Positions 46,693-55,550 of a stretch of DNA of 64,000 nucleotides are shown here, in pieces (position 1 is the first letter of the stretch; every line of letters starts with the position of its first letter). The notes under the pieces are model-generated. The model saw only the letters and a program-made list of their open reading frames with translations, searched no databases and was not told the DNA's origin. This stretch comes from Treponema socranskii subsp. paredis ATCC 35535 (GTDB lineage Bacteria; Spirochaetota; Spirochaetia; Treponematales; Treponemataceae), in the NCBI GenBank assembly GCA_000413015.1, contig KE332515.1, positions 1,142,731 through 1,206,730 on the forward strand, given 5' to 3'. The position numbers were made by a program, and so were the translations under genes.

Positions 46693-47964
46693 ATGAACTA
46701 CATCAAAAAAAATTCACTGGAAGAAAAAGAATTGCTCGAACGTTTTTTGCGCTATGTAAAAACGTACTCCGAAAGCGATTCGAATAAAGCCGACGAAGGG
46801 ATCATGCCTTCCACTCCGCAGCAAAGGGATTTTGCAAATATGATTGCCGAAGAGATGAAGGCTGCGGGTTTGGAAAACGTGCACGTCACCGAGTTTTGCT
46901 ATGCGTACGGCGTTCTCCCCGCTTCCGAGAGTTTTGAAAACGTGCCGCCTTTTTGTCTCCTGGCACACATGGACACGGTCGACGAAGTGAGCGGAAAAAA
47001 CGTCAATCCCGTCGTACATGAAAACTACGACGGCGCTCTCATCGAACTTGCGGAAACGAATCCTCTCGATGCGGCTTCGGACGAAGCGCTCGCAGAGGCG
47101 GCACGCGAGCGCGATACGATTATCACGACGGACGGGCATACGCTCCTCGGTGCGGACGATAAGGCGGGCATCGCTGCGATCATGACGGCGATTTCATACC
47201 TTAAAGTGCACGAAGAGATCAAGCACGGAAAAATCGAAGTGATCTTTTCACCCGACGAAGAAACAGGGCACGGCATGGACAAGGTGCCGCTCGAATCGAT
47301 TCAATCGAAGCGTGCTTACACTGTCGACGGAGGGCATATCGGCGAACTCGAAACGGAATGCTTCAACGCGGTCGGAACGACGGTTGTCTTTACGGGCAAA
47401 TCGACGCACACGGGAACGGCACGGAAAGCGGGCATGATAAACTCGATCGCCATGGCATCGCACTTTGTGTCCTCGCTTCCGATCACCGAACGCCCCGAAA
47501 CGTCGGACGGTATGGCAGGCTTTTATGCGCCGATTGAATTTACGGGAACGATCGAAAAATCGACGGTATATCTTTTACTACGCGACTTCGACGGCGAAAA
47601 TATGAAAAAGCGGCAAAAAACCGTGGAAGCGCTCGCCGAAGCTGCCGCACTTTCTTTCGGCGGCAATGCAAAAGTGACGCATAAAACGCAGTATTTCAAT
47701 ATGAAGCAAAAGCTCGACGAGCATCCCGAAGTCGTGCGTGATTTGGAAGCGGCGTACCGAAAAGCGGGCGTGGAACCTGTCTTTATACCGATCAGAGGCG
47801 GCACCGACGGATCCCGGCTCACCGAAATGGGCATCCCCACGCCGAATATCTTTACCGGCGGTCACAATTATCATTCGCGTATGGAGTGGGCTTCGCTTAA
47901 CCAAATGTGTAAAGCTGCCGATATTTTAATAAACCTCGCAGGCATTATCGGCACGGCAAATTAA
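46693..47964 (+). CDS. pepT: Peptidase T (M20B aminotripeptidase)
   Basis: A 423-aa zinc exopeptidase that removes the N-terminal residue from tripeptides in the cytoplasm. Motifs include LLAHMDTVDEVSG (metal His/Asp), TLLGADDKAGIA (bridging Asp), IFSPDEETGHGMD (catalytic Glu and metal Glu), AYTVDGGHIGELE, and PIRGGTDGSRLTEMGIPTPN with the terminal metal His in GGHNYHS. Normal length. It restores core-like base composition directly after repeat B copy 4. Confidence 0.95.
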   Translation: MNYIKKNSLEEKELLERFLRYVKTYSESDSNKADEGIMPSTPQQRDFANMIAEEMKAAGLENVHVTEFCYAYGVLPASESFENVPPFCLLAHMDTVDEVSGKNVNPVVHENYDGALIELAETNPLDAASDEALAEAARERDTIITTDGHTLLGADDKAGIAAIMTAISYLKVHEEIKHGKIEVIFSPDEETGHGMDKVPLESIQSKRAYTVDGGHIGELETECFNAVGTTVVFTGKSTHTGTARKAGMINSIAMASHFVSSLPITERPETSDGMAGFYAPIEFTGTIEKSTVYLLLRDFDGENMKKRQKTVEALAEAAALSFGGNAKVTHKTQYFNMKQKLDEHPEVVRDLEAAYRKAGVEPVFIPIRGGTDGSRLTEMGIPTPNIFTGGHNYHSRMEWASLNQMCKAADILINLAGIIGTAN

Positions 47965-48013
47965 CTCCCGATATACCTGCGTGTTAAACGCACTATGAAA
48001 ACGGGAGGCGGCA

Positions 48014-49297
48014 ATGCACGAATACATAATCGACGGCGGATATCCTATCAGGGGAAGCATCACCGCAGGCGGCAATAAAAACGCGGCGCTGCCGTGCATT
48101 GCGGCGGCGTTGCTCACGGAAGAAAGCGTTACGCTGCACAATATTCCGGACATAGAAGACACGCGCGTTATGCTCGACATTGCCCGATCTTTCGGCGCCG
48201 ACGTCGAGTGCATAAAAAATCACAGCTGGAAAATCACCGCCAAACAATTTGCAAACACGATGATTCCGCCGGAACTTTCAAAAAAGATACGCGCATCGAT
48301 TTTGTTTGCGGGTCCCCTCCTCGCTCGAACGGGAAGAGCGGAAATGCTGCCGCCGGGCGGAGACGTTATCGGCAGGAGAAGGCTCGACACGCACTTTCTC
48401 GCGCTCACCGAACTCGGCGCACGCGTAGACATAAACGGTAAATTCGTGTTTTATGCGGACGCGCTCAAAGGTGCCGATATCTTTCTCGACGAAATGTCGG
48501 TAACCGCAACGGAAAACGCCGTCATGGCGGCGGCGCTCGCAAAGGGAGAAACGATTATTTCGAATGCCGCGAGCGAACCCCACGTGCAGACCTTGTGTAC
48601 CATGCTCGTGAGTATGGGCGCGAAAATCAGCGGCATCGGAAGCAATATTTTGCGCATCGAAGGAGTCGACTCCCTGCACGGCTGCGAATGTACGATAGGC
48701 CCGGACTATATGGAAATCGGTTCGTTTATCGGACTTGCGGCGGCCACTCGCGGTTCGCTCACGATCGAAGGCGTCAATCCTCAGGATATGCGGCCGCTCA
48801 GGCTCGGTTTCAGCAAACTCGGCATCGCATGGAATATCGACGGGACTACGCTCACCGTTCCCGAACGGCAGGAACTCAAAGTAAACGGCGATATCGGAAA
48901 CTCGACGCCGAAAATCGACGACGCTCCGTGGCCGGGCTTTCCGCCCGATTTGACGAGCATTATGACGGTCGTCGCAACGCAGGTCGAAGGCACCGTGCTC
49001 ATCTTCGAAAAGATGTTCGAATCGCGCATGTTTTTCGTCGATAAACTGATAAACATGGGTGCGTGCATCACGCTCTGCGATCCGCACCGCGCCGTCGTGT
49101 CCGGTCCGCGCATCCTCCACGGCGACCACCTTGTTTCACCCGACGTACGCGCAGGCATGGCGATGGTGATCGCGGCGATGACGGCGCACGGACAAAGCAG
49201 AATTTCAAACGTGTATCAGATCGAACGCGGCTACGAACACTTGGTCGAACGGCTTCAATCGGTCGGAGCGCACATCACGACGGTCGACGTCGAGTAA
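48014..49297 (+). CDS. murA: UDP-N-acetylglucosamine 1-carboxyvinyltransferase, Cys-to-Asp variant
   Basis: A 427-aa enzyme that adds enolpyruvate from PEP to UDP-GlcNAc, the first committed step of peptidoglycan synthesis. Motifs include GGNKNAALPCIAAALLTEE at the N-terminus and WPGFPPDLTSIM near the C-terminus. The active-site loop reads PPGGDVIGRRRLDTHF, with Asp where most MurA proteins have the Cys alkylated by fosfomycin. This Asp form is active in Chlamydia, Mycobacterium and other spirochaetes and is intrinsically fosfomycin-resistant. GGAGG precedes the ATG. It follows pepT by 49 bases. Confidence 0.96.
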   Translation: MHEYIIDGGYPIRGSITAGGNKNAALPCIAAALLTEESVTLHNIPDIEDTRVMLDIARSFGADVECIKNHSWKITAKQFANTMIPPELSKKIRASILFAGPLLARTGRAEMLPPGGDVIGRRRLDTHFLALTELGARVDINGKFVFYADALKGADIFLDEMSVTATENAVMAAALAKGETIISNAASEPHVQTLCTMLVSMGAKISGIGSNILRIEGVDSLHGCECTIGPDYMEIGSFIGLAAATRGSLTIEGVNPQDMRPLRLGFSKLGIAWNIDGTTLTVPERQELKVNGDIGNSTPKIDDAPWPGFPPDLTSIMTVVATQVEGTVLIFEKMFESRMFFVDKLINMGACITLCDPHRAVVSGPRILHGDHLVSPDVRAGMAMVIAAMTAHGQSRISNVYQIERGYEHLVERLQSVGAHITTVDVE

Positions 49298-49386
49298 AAG
49301 CGCGGGACTTGCGGCATGGGGGCATTTGCGCGGAAAAAGCTATTCAGTGTACGCTGTGCTGCAGCAAGAGCGTTTATTCGCCTTGC

Positions 49387-49764
49387 TCACGGCAGTATAT
49401 CGGTAAAATCATCCGGCGCGTGAACAATAATAGAATCTATATTCTCCGAACTGCCGGGAAAATCTTCTCCATAAGTATGAACTTCTAATTGTTTTATATA
49501 TCCATCTTTCACTATGATAATTGCTTCTATTCCGTATTTCAAAATAGAAACATCAAACCGTCCGGATAATCTCTTTTGCTTAATAATACACGCCAGATTT
49601 TTATTAACATCATTTACAAAAAAATCTGAAAAAAAACCTATACCTGTAAATGTTCTTGATATAATCTCTAATCTATCTAGCTGAAGAAAAAGTTTATTGG
49701 AAACTTCCCAAGCATTCAAAATATGCTTAATTATATCGGATTCGAATTTTGTCAGTTTCATCAT
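49387..49764 (-). CDS. Hypothetical protein, possible immunity protein
   Basis: About 125 aa, AT-rich, mixed alpha/beta, with KYGIEAIIIVKDGYIKQLEV followed by HTYGEDFPGS. This pattern of a strand pair then a YGEDFP-like turn is seen in several small immunity-like families, but I cannot name one. It converges with murA and begins the second AT-rich block. The ATG pair at 49764/49761 is preceded by AGAGTAG. Confidence 0.5.
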   Translation of the reverse strand: MMKLTKFESDIIKHILNAWEVSNKLFLQLDRLEIISRTFTGIGFFSDFFVNDVNKNLACIIKQKRLSGRFDVSILKYGIEAIIIVKDGYIKQLEVHTYGEDFPGSSENIDSIIVHAPDDFTDILP

Positions 49765-49792
49765 CAACTACTCTATCTATGCCGCACACAGA

Positions 49793-50041
49793 TTATTCTC
49801 CCTCAAATTTCATATGTACATAATTATAAATAATTATAACAAAGACCGAACAAGCTGAAATTACTAATCCCGTTTGGCTCAATGAATAAAACACCTCTGC
49901 ATTTTTGGAAATATATAATATATAAAAAAATAAATTAGCAAATGACAACAAATATATGTATATAACTAATAATTTATAAAAAACAAAAAGTTTTCGGAAT
50001 TTAAAAATCCATAAGCATGAAAAACCATACATTATTTTCAT
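49793..50041 (-). CDS. Small membrane protein
   Basis: An 82-aa protein with two hydrophobic helices (about 18-45 and 52-76). Its ATG overlaps the stop of the 44-aa gene upstream (ATGA), so the two are coupled. No recognised family. Confidence 0.5.
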   Translation of the reverse strand: MKIMYGFSCLWIFKFRKLFVFYKLLVIYIYLLSFANLFFYILYISKNAEVFYSLSQTGLVISACSVFVIIIYNYVHMKFEGE

Positions 50042-50172
50042 TTTATTTTTATACCTAATTTCTTTCGTTTTTTCTTTGTTAAAGAGCTATTTATTCCTAT
50101 GAACACTAGAAATAGTTGAAATAAAAATAACCCAAATATGCCGAATATATTTATTAAATAGCCTTTATTCAT
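50038..50172 (-). CDS. 44-residue membrane peptide
   Basis: A short frame from the ATG at 50172 reads MNKGYLINIFGIFGLFLFQL, then a second hydrophobic stretch and a very basic tail (TKKKRKKLGIKIK). One membrane helix with positive-inside topology is predicted. The stop overlaps the next start by four bases. Coupling to the 82-aa membrane gene supports it being real. Confidence 0.45.
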   Translation of the reverse strand: MNKGYLINIFGIFGLFLFQLFLVFIGINSSLTKKKRKKLGIKIK

Positions 50173-50240
50173 CTTTCGGCCCCTACCGACGAACAGAACA
50201 CTGTCGGTCCACGTTAATAATTTTTATCTGTGAATTTTTA

Positions 50241-50705
50241 TCAAAGCATTGATGTATCAATAACGTACTGCACCAACATATCGTTTTTCCATATAAGCAA
50301 AGGCCCCTCCGTCATGTTTTCTCCGTTATTCGTATAAAAAGCAGTAGCGATACTGTTATTCCGATCAACAACGGTTATTTTCCATCCTGCAAATTGCTGC
50401 GTATGAATTACCCCTGAAAACAAAAGCCGTTCGCCGTTAAATATTTTATTTCCCCGAATATAGCCGATCGGCTCAATTATCTTATTCTTTTTTTTAAACA
50501 AAATCGCCTTGGTAAAAAAGCCCTGTTTATTATCCAAAACGTTATATGCAAAATAAAAATCGAAATTTGAAAAATGATGTGATTCTATTTTATATTCCTG
50601 ATAATCAAAATAATTATCCAAGAATATATTCCGTGAATTATCTTGACTGTACACATATCCGACAATCAATAAAATGGCTGCAAGGAAACAAAACCTTTTC
50701 TTCAT
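50241..50705 (-). CDS. Secreted hypothetical protein
   Basis: A 154-aa protein with a clear signal peptide (about 1-20, ending YVYSQ) and a beta-rich mature domain. GGAGG lies eight bases before the ATG, and the start overlaps the stop of the upstream membrane gene by four bases. No recognised family; a periplasmic or surface role is likely. Confidence 0.55.
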   Translation of the reverse strand: MKKRFCFLAAILLIVGYVYSQDNSRNIFLDNYFDYQEYKIESHHFSNFDFYFAYNVLDNKQGFFTKAILFKKKNKIIEPIGYIRGNKIFNGERLLFSGVIHTQQFAGWKITVVDRNNSIATAFYTNNGENMTEGPLLIWKNDMLVQYVIDTSML

Positions 50706-51130
50706 TTTTTATTCCTCCGTACATGATAAACAATATTAATAGATACGGCATACATAATTGTTCCGGTAAAAATAAAAAATAACGGTATATTTTTCCCATA
50801 TAAAATCGTCTTCCATAACGATCCGCCATCTAAAATGATCGAGTATACCAATATACCCTGTAAAGCGAGTATCATCAAATGAAAAAGATATTCTGAAAAT
50901 TTCATTTTGACACGGAATCTTATAACCTCAATAATAAGCGCCGGGGTAAATAAAAAAACGAAAAAATCTATAACGGCATTATTATCCGGAAGCGAAGACG
51001 GATAGGCATTTAAATAATCTAAAAATACTGTTGAGCTCATATCTGATACCCATCCTTTCGTAAATCTAAAACAAAAAGCGGAAAATATGATAATAACAAT
51101 TGAAATCAAAATTATTAATCGTCGGTACAT
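50702..51130 (-). CDS. Hypothetical membrane protein
   Basis: A 142-aa protein with four hydrophobic helices (about 5-22, 53-68, 82-102, 113-133). It is coupled to the secreted protein gene by a four-base overlap. Unknown function; resembles the membrane immunity-like proteins of the RHS island in size and composition only. Confidence 0.5.
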   Translation of the reverse strand: MYRRLIILISIVIIIFSAFCFRFTKGWVSDMSSTVFLDYLNAYPSSLPDNNAVIDFFVFLFTPALIIEVIRFRVKMKFSEYLFHLMILALQGILVYSIILDGGSLWKTILYGKNIPLFFIFTGTIMYAVSINIVYHVRRNKK

Positions 51131-51154
51131 TATCGTTCAAAATCCTTTTGTTTG

Positions 51155-51608
51155 TTAATCATTTCTTTGCTTTTTCATTTTAATGATAAACGAATTTTTC
51201 GTCAGTCTTTTAACAAACACATAATCTTTAAAAAGCTCTTTTTCAAATGGAACTTCAAAATCAATACCATCATAAAAAGGCTCTCTCTCCAAATCATCAA
51301 AATAAGTATAAAGCGGATATGCTATCGCATACCTGTCTTTATCTATAAACAATATTAAAACATCATTAATTTCACACTCTTTTTTTATTTCAACGGAATT
51401 ACAAAACAATTTAATTTTATCTTTTTTATCTTTACCTTCAATAAAAACGATTTTTTCACATTTGTATTTGTAAATATCTGTAAGCTTTTTTTCTTTCCCG
51501 ATCCCTATCGTATGCAGTTTCGGATTTGCCGGCCCCTGATAAATCAAAAAATAAACAAAAGATAACAAAGTCATTAAAATCAACAAAAAAATGAATTTTT
51601 TTTTTCAT
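51155..51608 (-). CDS. Exported protein whose start codon is followed by an A10 tract (frame off by one)
   Basis: A 143-aa frame (TTG at 51586) ends at 51155. The better start is the ATG at 51608, directly followed by ten A. With nine A the frame would run straight through as MKKKFIFLLILMTLLSFVYF, a normal signal sequence; with ten A it is one base out. This is either slipped-strand phase variation, a null allele or a sequence error. The mature part is charged and unrecognised. A further 51609-51695 holds nothing. Confidence 0.5.
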
Positions 51609-51695
51609 TATCTTTTCCTGTCATGAAAATTCACATCGATAAAAATATCAATCGATCTCAAATCGCAATCCTCGAAATAATTTCTCCGATGCAAA

Positions 51696-52229
51696 TCAGA
51701 ATATCCGAAAGCAAAACCTTTCCGCTTCGATCTTTTCCGAAATTTTATCGAGCAAATAGATAACGCTTTTATTGCCGTAATTCACGTACACTACATAATA
51801 CGTTTTTCCTGTTTCGGATTGAACGGTATGTTCAAAATCGTCAATTATTTTCATGCATAGCACAGCTTCTCTATTTGAAACTTTTCTTTTTTTACATTTT
51901 CGCTCGGTTTTTATATATTGTTTTATAAATTCGTCTTCGTGTGAAACAAACAATCGATAAGTACTTTCTTCCAAAAGAAAAACAGTCACTCTTTGAAAAG
52001 TATTCATCTTTGCGGAATATGTCGTATCGTCTATTTTTTCCCAAGCAACAGTGCCGCTTTTTTGACTGACAAGAAGATATAAACCGATAATACAGAAAAT
52101 TACAGCGTAAACAAAAGCAGGTATTTTGTTTGTCTTACGCCGTTTACTCGGCATAAACACAAGCAGCAAACCTATAACGGCGATAAAAAAACAAAACAGA
52201 ACCAACAGCAAAAATTTATTGACCGGCAA
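51696..52229 (-). CDS. Hypothetical membrane protein
   Basis: A 177-aa protein with two N-terminal hydrophobic helices (about 5-27 and 36-54) and a soluble domain of about 120 residues containing a Lys/Arg cluster. TTG start at 52229 with GGAGG six bases upstream. No recognised family. Last gene of the second AT-rich block; the GC-richer core resumes at 52279. Confidence 0.5.
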   Translation of the reverse strand: MPVNKFLLLVLFCFFIAVIGLLLVFMPSKRRKTNKIPAFVYAVIFCIIGLYLLVSQKSGTVAWEKIDDTTYSAKMNTFQRVTVFLLEESTYRLFVSHEDEFIKQYIKTERKCKKRKVSNREAVLCMKIIDDFEHTVQSETGKTYYVVYVNYGNKSVIYLLDKISEKIEAERFCFRIF

Positions 52230-52278
52230 CTGCCGCCTCCGTTAGGCTTTCCACTCCCGCAACGATTTTCGCCGCGCG

Positions 52279-54081
52279 CTATCCTTCGCTGCGCGCCAAA
52301 AACACGAGCGACACGATGAGCAATATGACGGCATACACAAGTGCTCCGAGCGGGAGACAATACGTGCCTGCAATACCGATGAATACGTAATTAATAATTT
52401 TAAAGAGCCACATGAGCGCACGGTACAAAATGTGCGCGAGTACGGAAAAAAACGGAAACGCGAAAATCCACGACATTTTAAACAAAACCGTTTCGCCGAT
52501 GCGGTAATTCCACGCGAATGCCGCAAACCAGATAAAGAGGATCAGCATAAACAGCGGATACAGGATGCGGTTCAAAAGCACTTGGGCGAACACTTCGTCG
52601 GCATAACCGAAACGCGCACCTTTTCCGACAAAGCGGTAAAGCGAAATCATATTCATATATTCGGCGCCGCGGGAAACTTCGGTGAGCAGCAAAAGATCTT
52701 CGTATGACAGCGGCAGCACAATCCGATCGCTCCCGCCTTTTTTATCGGAAGCGGCGTAACGATAGAGCGGTCCCTCCGTGACTCCTTCGGTGTCTCTGTC
52801 GACCGAGCGGAGCAGAACGTACGGAACGAAATGCGCGCCGGCGGGTACGCCGAGAGAGCGCTTTGTGTCCTCGTCGAAGTCGGCGGAAGAAACTTGGCGC
52901 ATTTTCGCATAGGGCACGTAGACGCTGTCGGTGTACGCTCCGTTTGCATCGATGGAAAAAATAGAAAGGGCGCGGAGATATTGTACGATGCCTCCGGATC
53001 CTTTTACCGGAGTGATACCTTTGATATAGACGATCGATGTCGCACCGTCGTCTTTTTTAAGCGAAAAATACACATCGCTTGCCGTTTCGAATTCCTTCGC
53101 GTCGATTATCTCGTCGATAAAAAAATATTCGGCGTCGAGCCGCGCATGTGCGATCGCAAGATAGCGCACGATATCGGGATCGTTCGCGTTTTCGCGCGAT
53201 GCAAGCGAAAGCGTGCGGAAAATATAATACGCTTTGAGATTGTCGCCTTCGGCGAGCGCGGTATAACCGGAAAGTTTTCGCGCATAGATTTTTTGCGCGT
53301 CGGTTGTTGCAGGCAAATCCGCGGCGGAAAGCGCGTTCCACGCATCCGCGGCTATGCGCTGCACTTCCGCGTAATTCGTATCGCGCCTCGTCGTAATGGA
53401 CACGGCGCTTTGCGCCCAGTAGTGCGCGTCGAAGTATTTTTTTTCAGCGTACGCTTTTTCGGCACGCGCGCGGAGTTCCCGCACGGTATAACCTTCTTCA
53501 CTCACGGGTTCGCTCGCCGTCTTCGGAACCGTTTTACGTACGGCATCGTGCGCTTCGCGCGAAGCGATTTCGGTATCACGGAAAAGCGAAAGCGCGTCGG
53601 GAGAAGAGGGATCGATTTTCAGCGCAAGTTCCGCGTAACGATATGCGAGCGCTCCCCTGCCCGACCGTTCAACCTGTCGTCCGACACGGACGTATTCCTG
53701 TACGAGGAGCGGCATCCGCTCCAATTGCCTTTGCTTGGCGGATAAGATCGGCGTGCCGATTTCCGATGCCGCAGTCAAAACGAGAGACAGGACGAGGGAT
53801 GTGACGACGACGCTGCGGTAGCGGCGGAACATCGCTTGGGAAAATCGCCGAGCGCTGCCGTCGGGATTTCGTCCGAACGAAACGGCATAGCCGATGACAA
53901 AGCCGGTCACCGAAAGTGCGGGAAGAATGCGGCAAAACAATTCAAGTCCGCTGTAAATCCGATAAAGCGTTTCGGTTTTCGCAATAAGCGGCGGCAGCAA
54001 CGGCGAAAAAAAACGAAACGCCATGCACGCACAAAAGCAAAAGAGAAGGTAGCCGACTAAAATCTGAAGTACGCGTTTCAT
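52279..54081 (-). CDS. Large membrane protein with TPR-like central domain
   Basis: A 600-aa protein with three or four N-terminal helices (to about residue 120), then a cytoplasmic or periplasmic helical region with TPR-like spacing (YRYAELALKIDPSSPDALSL near 147, AEKAYAEKKYFDAHYWAQSA near 210). A beta-rich part follows and about four C-terminal helices (from about 500). It is probably conserved among treponemes but its function is unknown. It follows the 339-aa membrane gene by six bases, so both likely work together in the envelope. Confidence 0.65.
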   Translation of the reverse strand: MKRVLQILVGYLLFCFCACMAFRFFSPLLPPLIAKTETLYRIYSGLELFCRILPALSVTGFVIGYAVSFGRNPDGSARRFSQAMFRRYRSVVVTSLVLSLVLTAASEIGTPILSAKQRQLERMPLLVQEYVRVGRQVERSGRGALAYRYAELALKIDPSSPDALSLFRDTEIASREAHDAVRKTVPKTASEPVSEEGYTVRELRARAEKAYAEKKYFDAHYWAQSAVSITTRRDTNYAEVQRIAADAWNALSAADLPATTDAQKIYARKLSGYTALAEGDNLKAYYIFRTLSLASRENANDPDIVRYLAIAHARLDAEYFFIDEIIDAKEFETASDVYFSLKKDDGATSIVYIKGITPVKGSGGIVQYLRALSIFSIDANGAYTDSVYVPYAKMRQVSSADFDEDTKRSLGVPAGAHFVPYVLLRSVDRDTEGVTEGPLYRYAASDKKGGSDRIVLPLSYEDLLLLTEVSRGAEYMNMISLYRFVGKGARFGYADEVFAQVLLNRILYPLFMLILFIWFAAFAWNYRIGETVLFKMSWIFAFPFFSVLAHILYRALMWLFKIINYVFIGIAGTYCLPLGALVYAVILLIVSLVFLARSEG

Positions 54082-54087
54082 AAGCGC

Positions 54088-55053
54088 TTACCTCGCCCTC
54101 TTAAGCCGCTTTGCACGGACCGCTGCGGCAAGGCACCCGACCGAAGCGCACAGAACGGCAATACCTATGTTGATGCAGATAAGAAGCGGATCACCCGATC
54201 GCGCAAAAAACGGAAGCACATTTGCAAGCTGCGCGCCCGCTTCCCGCAATCGCGTAAAATATTCCGAATAATATAAAAGATTGAACGACAGTACGCCTGC
54301 ATCCATTATCAGGAGATAGAGAATTCCGACAAAGCGCCAATCGCTGCAAAACGAAACGGCGTACGTCGAACAGAGCGCAAGCGCAAGCGACAAAAAACAA
54401 AGCCATGCTAAACGCCCGTTTTTCCACGCCTGCTCGGCGTGCATTTCGATCGTGTCGATACCGCTTCCGATCCACGCGGGAAAAGAGGGAACCGTTTCAC
54501 GGATGAGGATGTCGGCAAAAGGCGCGCTTTCGGCTTCCATAACGTTCGTATCGATTTGCGCGAGAGTCACCGCATTTTCATCGCCCGCGCTTTTGAGTAC
54601 GACGGCTGCCCTTTCGGGTGCGGAAGCATCGCCCAGCAGATAAGCGGCTTCTCCGGCATACGATCGGAAATATCCGGCCGTGAGCGCGCTTTTCAGCGCG
54701 GGCGGTAAAGATTGCTCGGTTTTCCATTTGAATTCGATAAAGAGCGGAAAAATCACGATCCACATCACCGCGCATAAAAGGATATAGACGATAACGGGTA
54801 AAAATCCGCCGCCAGAGTGGCGAATGCGATACAGACTGAAAAAAAGCGGCGACAAAACGATAAAGGAGGGCACAACGATAAAAAAACCGCGGGCAAGCGC
54901 ATAGGCGCTGAACAGTTCAAGCGGCCGGCCGGCAACGAGATGCGCCGTATTGAAATACATCATATATGCAAGTTCACCGACGACAATACAGCACGCCGTA
55001 ATCCCGATATACGCGGGAATGAGCAAAATGGATTTTTTTACCGATTCGGCCAT
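54088..55053 (-). CDS. Hypothetical integral membrane protein
   Basis: About 321 aa from the ATG at 55053 (a longer reading from 55107 lacks a ribosome binding site). It has three N-terminal helices (about 8-90), a periplasmic loop of about 110 residues and three C-terminal helices (from about 200). The outline resembles LptF/LptG-type permeases only loosely. It is in an operon with the 600-aa membrane gene; its promoter must lie in the DnaA-box region upstream. Confidence 0.6.
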   Translation of the reverse strand: MAESVKKSILLIPAYIGITACCIVVGELAYMMYFNTAHLVAGRPLELFSAYALARGFFIVVPSFIVLSPLFFSLYRIRHSGGGFLPVIVYILLCAVMWIVIFPLFIEFKWKTEQSLPPALKSALTAGYFRSYAGEAAYLLGDASAPERAAVVLKSAGDENAVTLAQIDTNVMEAESAPFADILIRETVPSFPAWIGSGIDTIEMHAEQAWKNGRLAWLCFLSLALALCSTYAVSFCSDWRFVGILYLLIMDAGVLSFNLLYYSEYFTRLREAGAQLANVLPFFARSGDPLLICINIGIAVLCASVGCLAAAVRAKRLKRAR

Positions 55054-55285
55054 ACTGCTTCCGCCTGCTCCGAAAAATGCATCCGAGGCCGAAACTCCCG
55101 AAAGCATAACTTTATCAGATCATACTTTCCAAACTCGACATTCGACCTTTTATGATTATCGGCAAAAACCGATCATTTCGATATATCCCCGATTTTACAA
55201 GGTGCGAAAAAGGGATAAACGGAAATATGCGGGGAAACACCTCCGACAGCCTTCCGCTCGGGTTTTCCACCTGAGCATACACAGG

Positions 55286-55513
55286 CTTTCCACAACTTAT
55301 CCACAGAAAAAAAACGGAAATCGCCTGCAAGGCTATTTCTCTATAATACCGATAATTAGCTCTTCAGACATAATATCATATAATTCGTTATATTACAAAG
55401 ATTTACAAAATATTTTGGTAGCAGGATCGAAGTTTTTCGGCTTAAAAAAGATTTTTCCGCGATCCGCTGCGGTATTCCGCATTTTCTCCACTTTTTTCCA
55501 CAACTTATCCACA
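55286..55513. other. DnaA-box cluster flanking an AT-rich region (origin-like)
   Basis: Two perfect TTATCCACA boxes (55297-55305 and 55505-55513) are each preceded two bases upstream by a near-box (CTTTCCACA at 55286-55294, TTTTCCACA at 55494-55502). TTTTCCACC lies at 55263-55271, all in the same orientation. Between the two pairs is an AT-rich stretch (about 55340-55430). This is the layout of a bacterial origin or a DnaA titration/control site. No dnaA, dnaN or gyrB lies nearby in the window. The remaining 55054-55285 shows no gene. Confidence 0.5.
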
Positions 55514-55521
55514 AATGAAAA

Positions 55522-55542
55522 ATCCGGCATCGTCTGCCGGAT
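55522..55542 (-). terminator. Intrinsic terminator of the STAS gene
   Basis: ATCCGGCA (55522-55529) and TGCCGGAT (55535-55542) form a perfect 8-base stem with a 5-base loop. On the minus strand it is followed by TTTTT and lies eight bases after the STAS gene stop. Confidence 0.8.
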
Positions 55543-55550
55543 CCGTGCGC

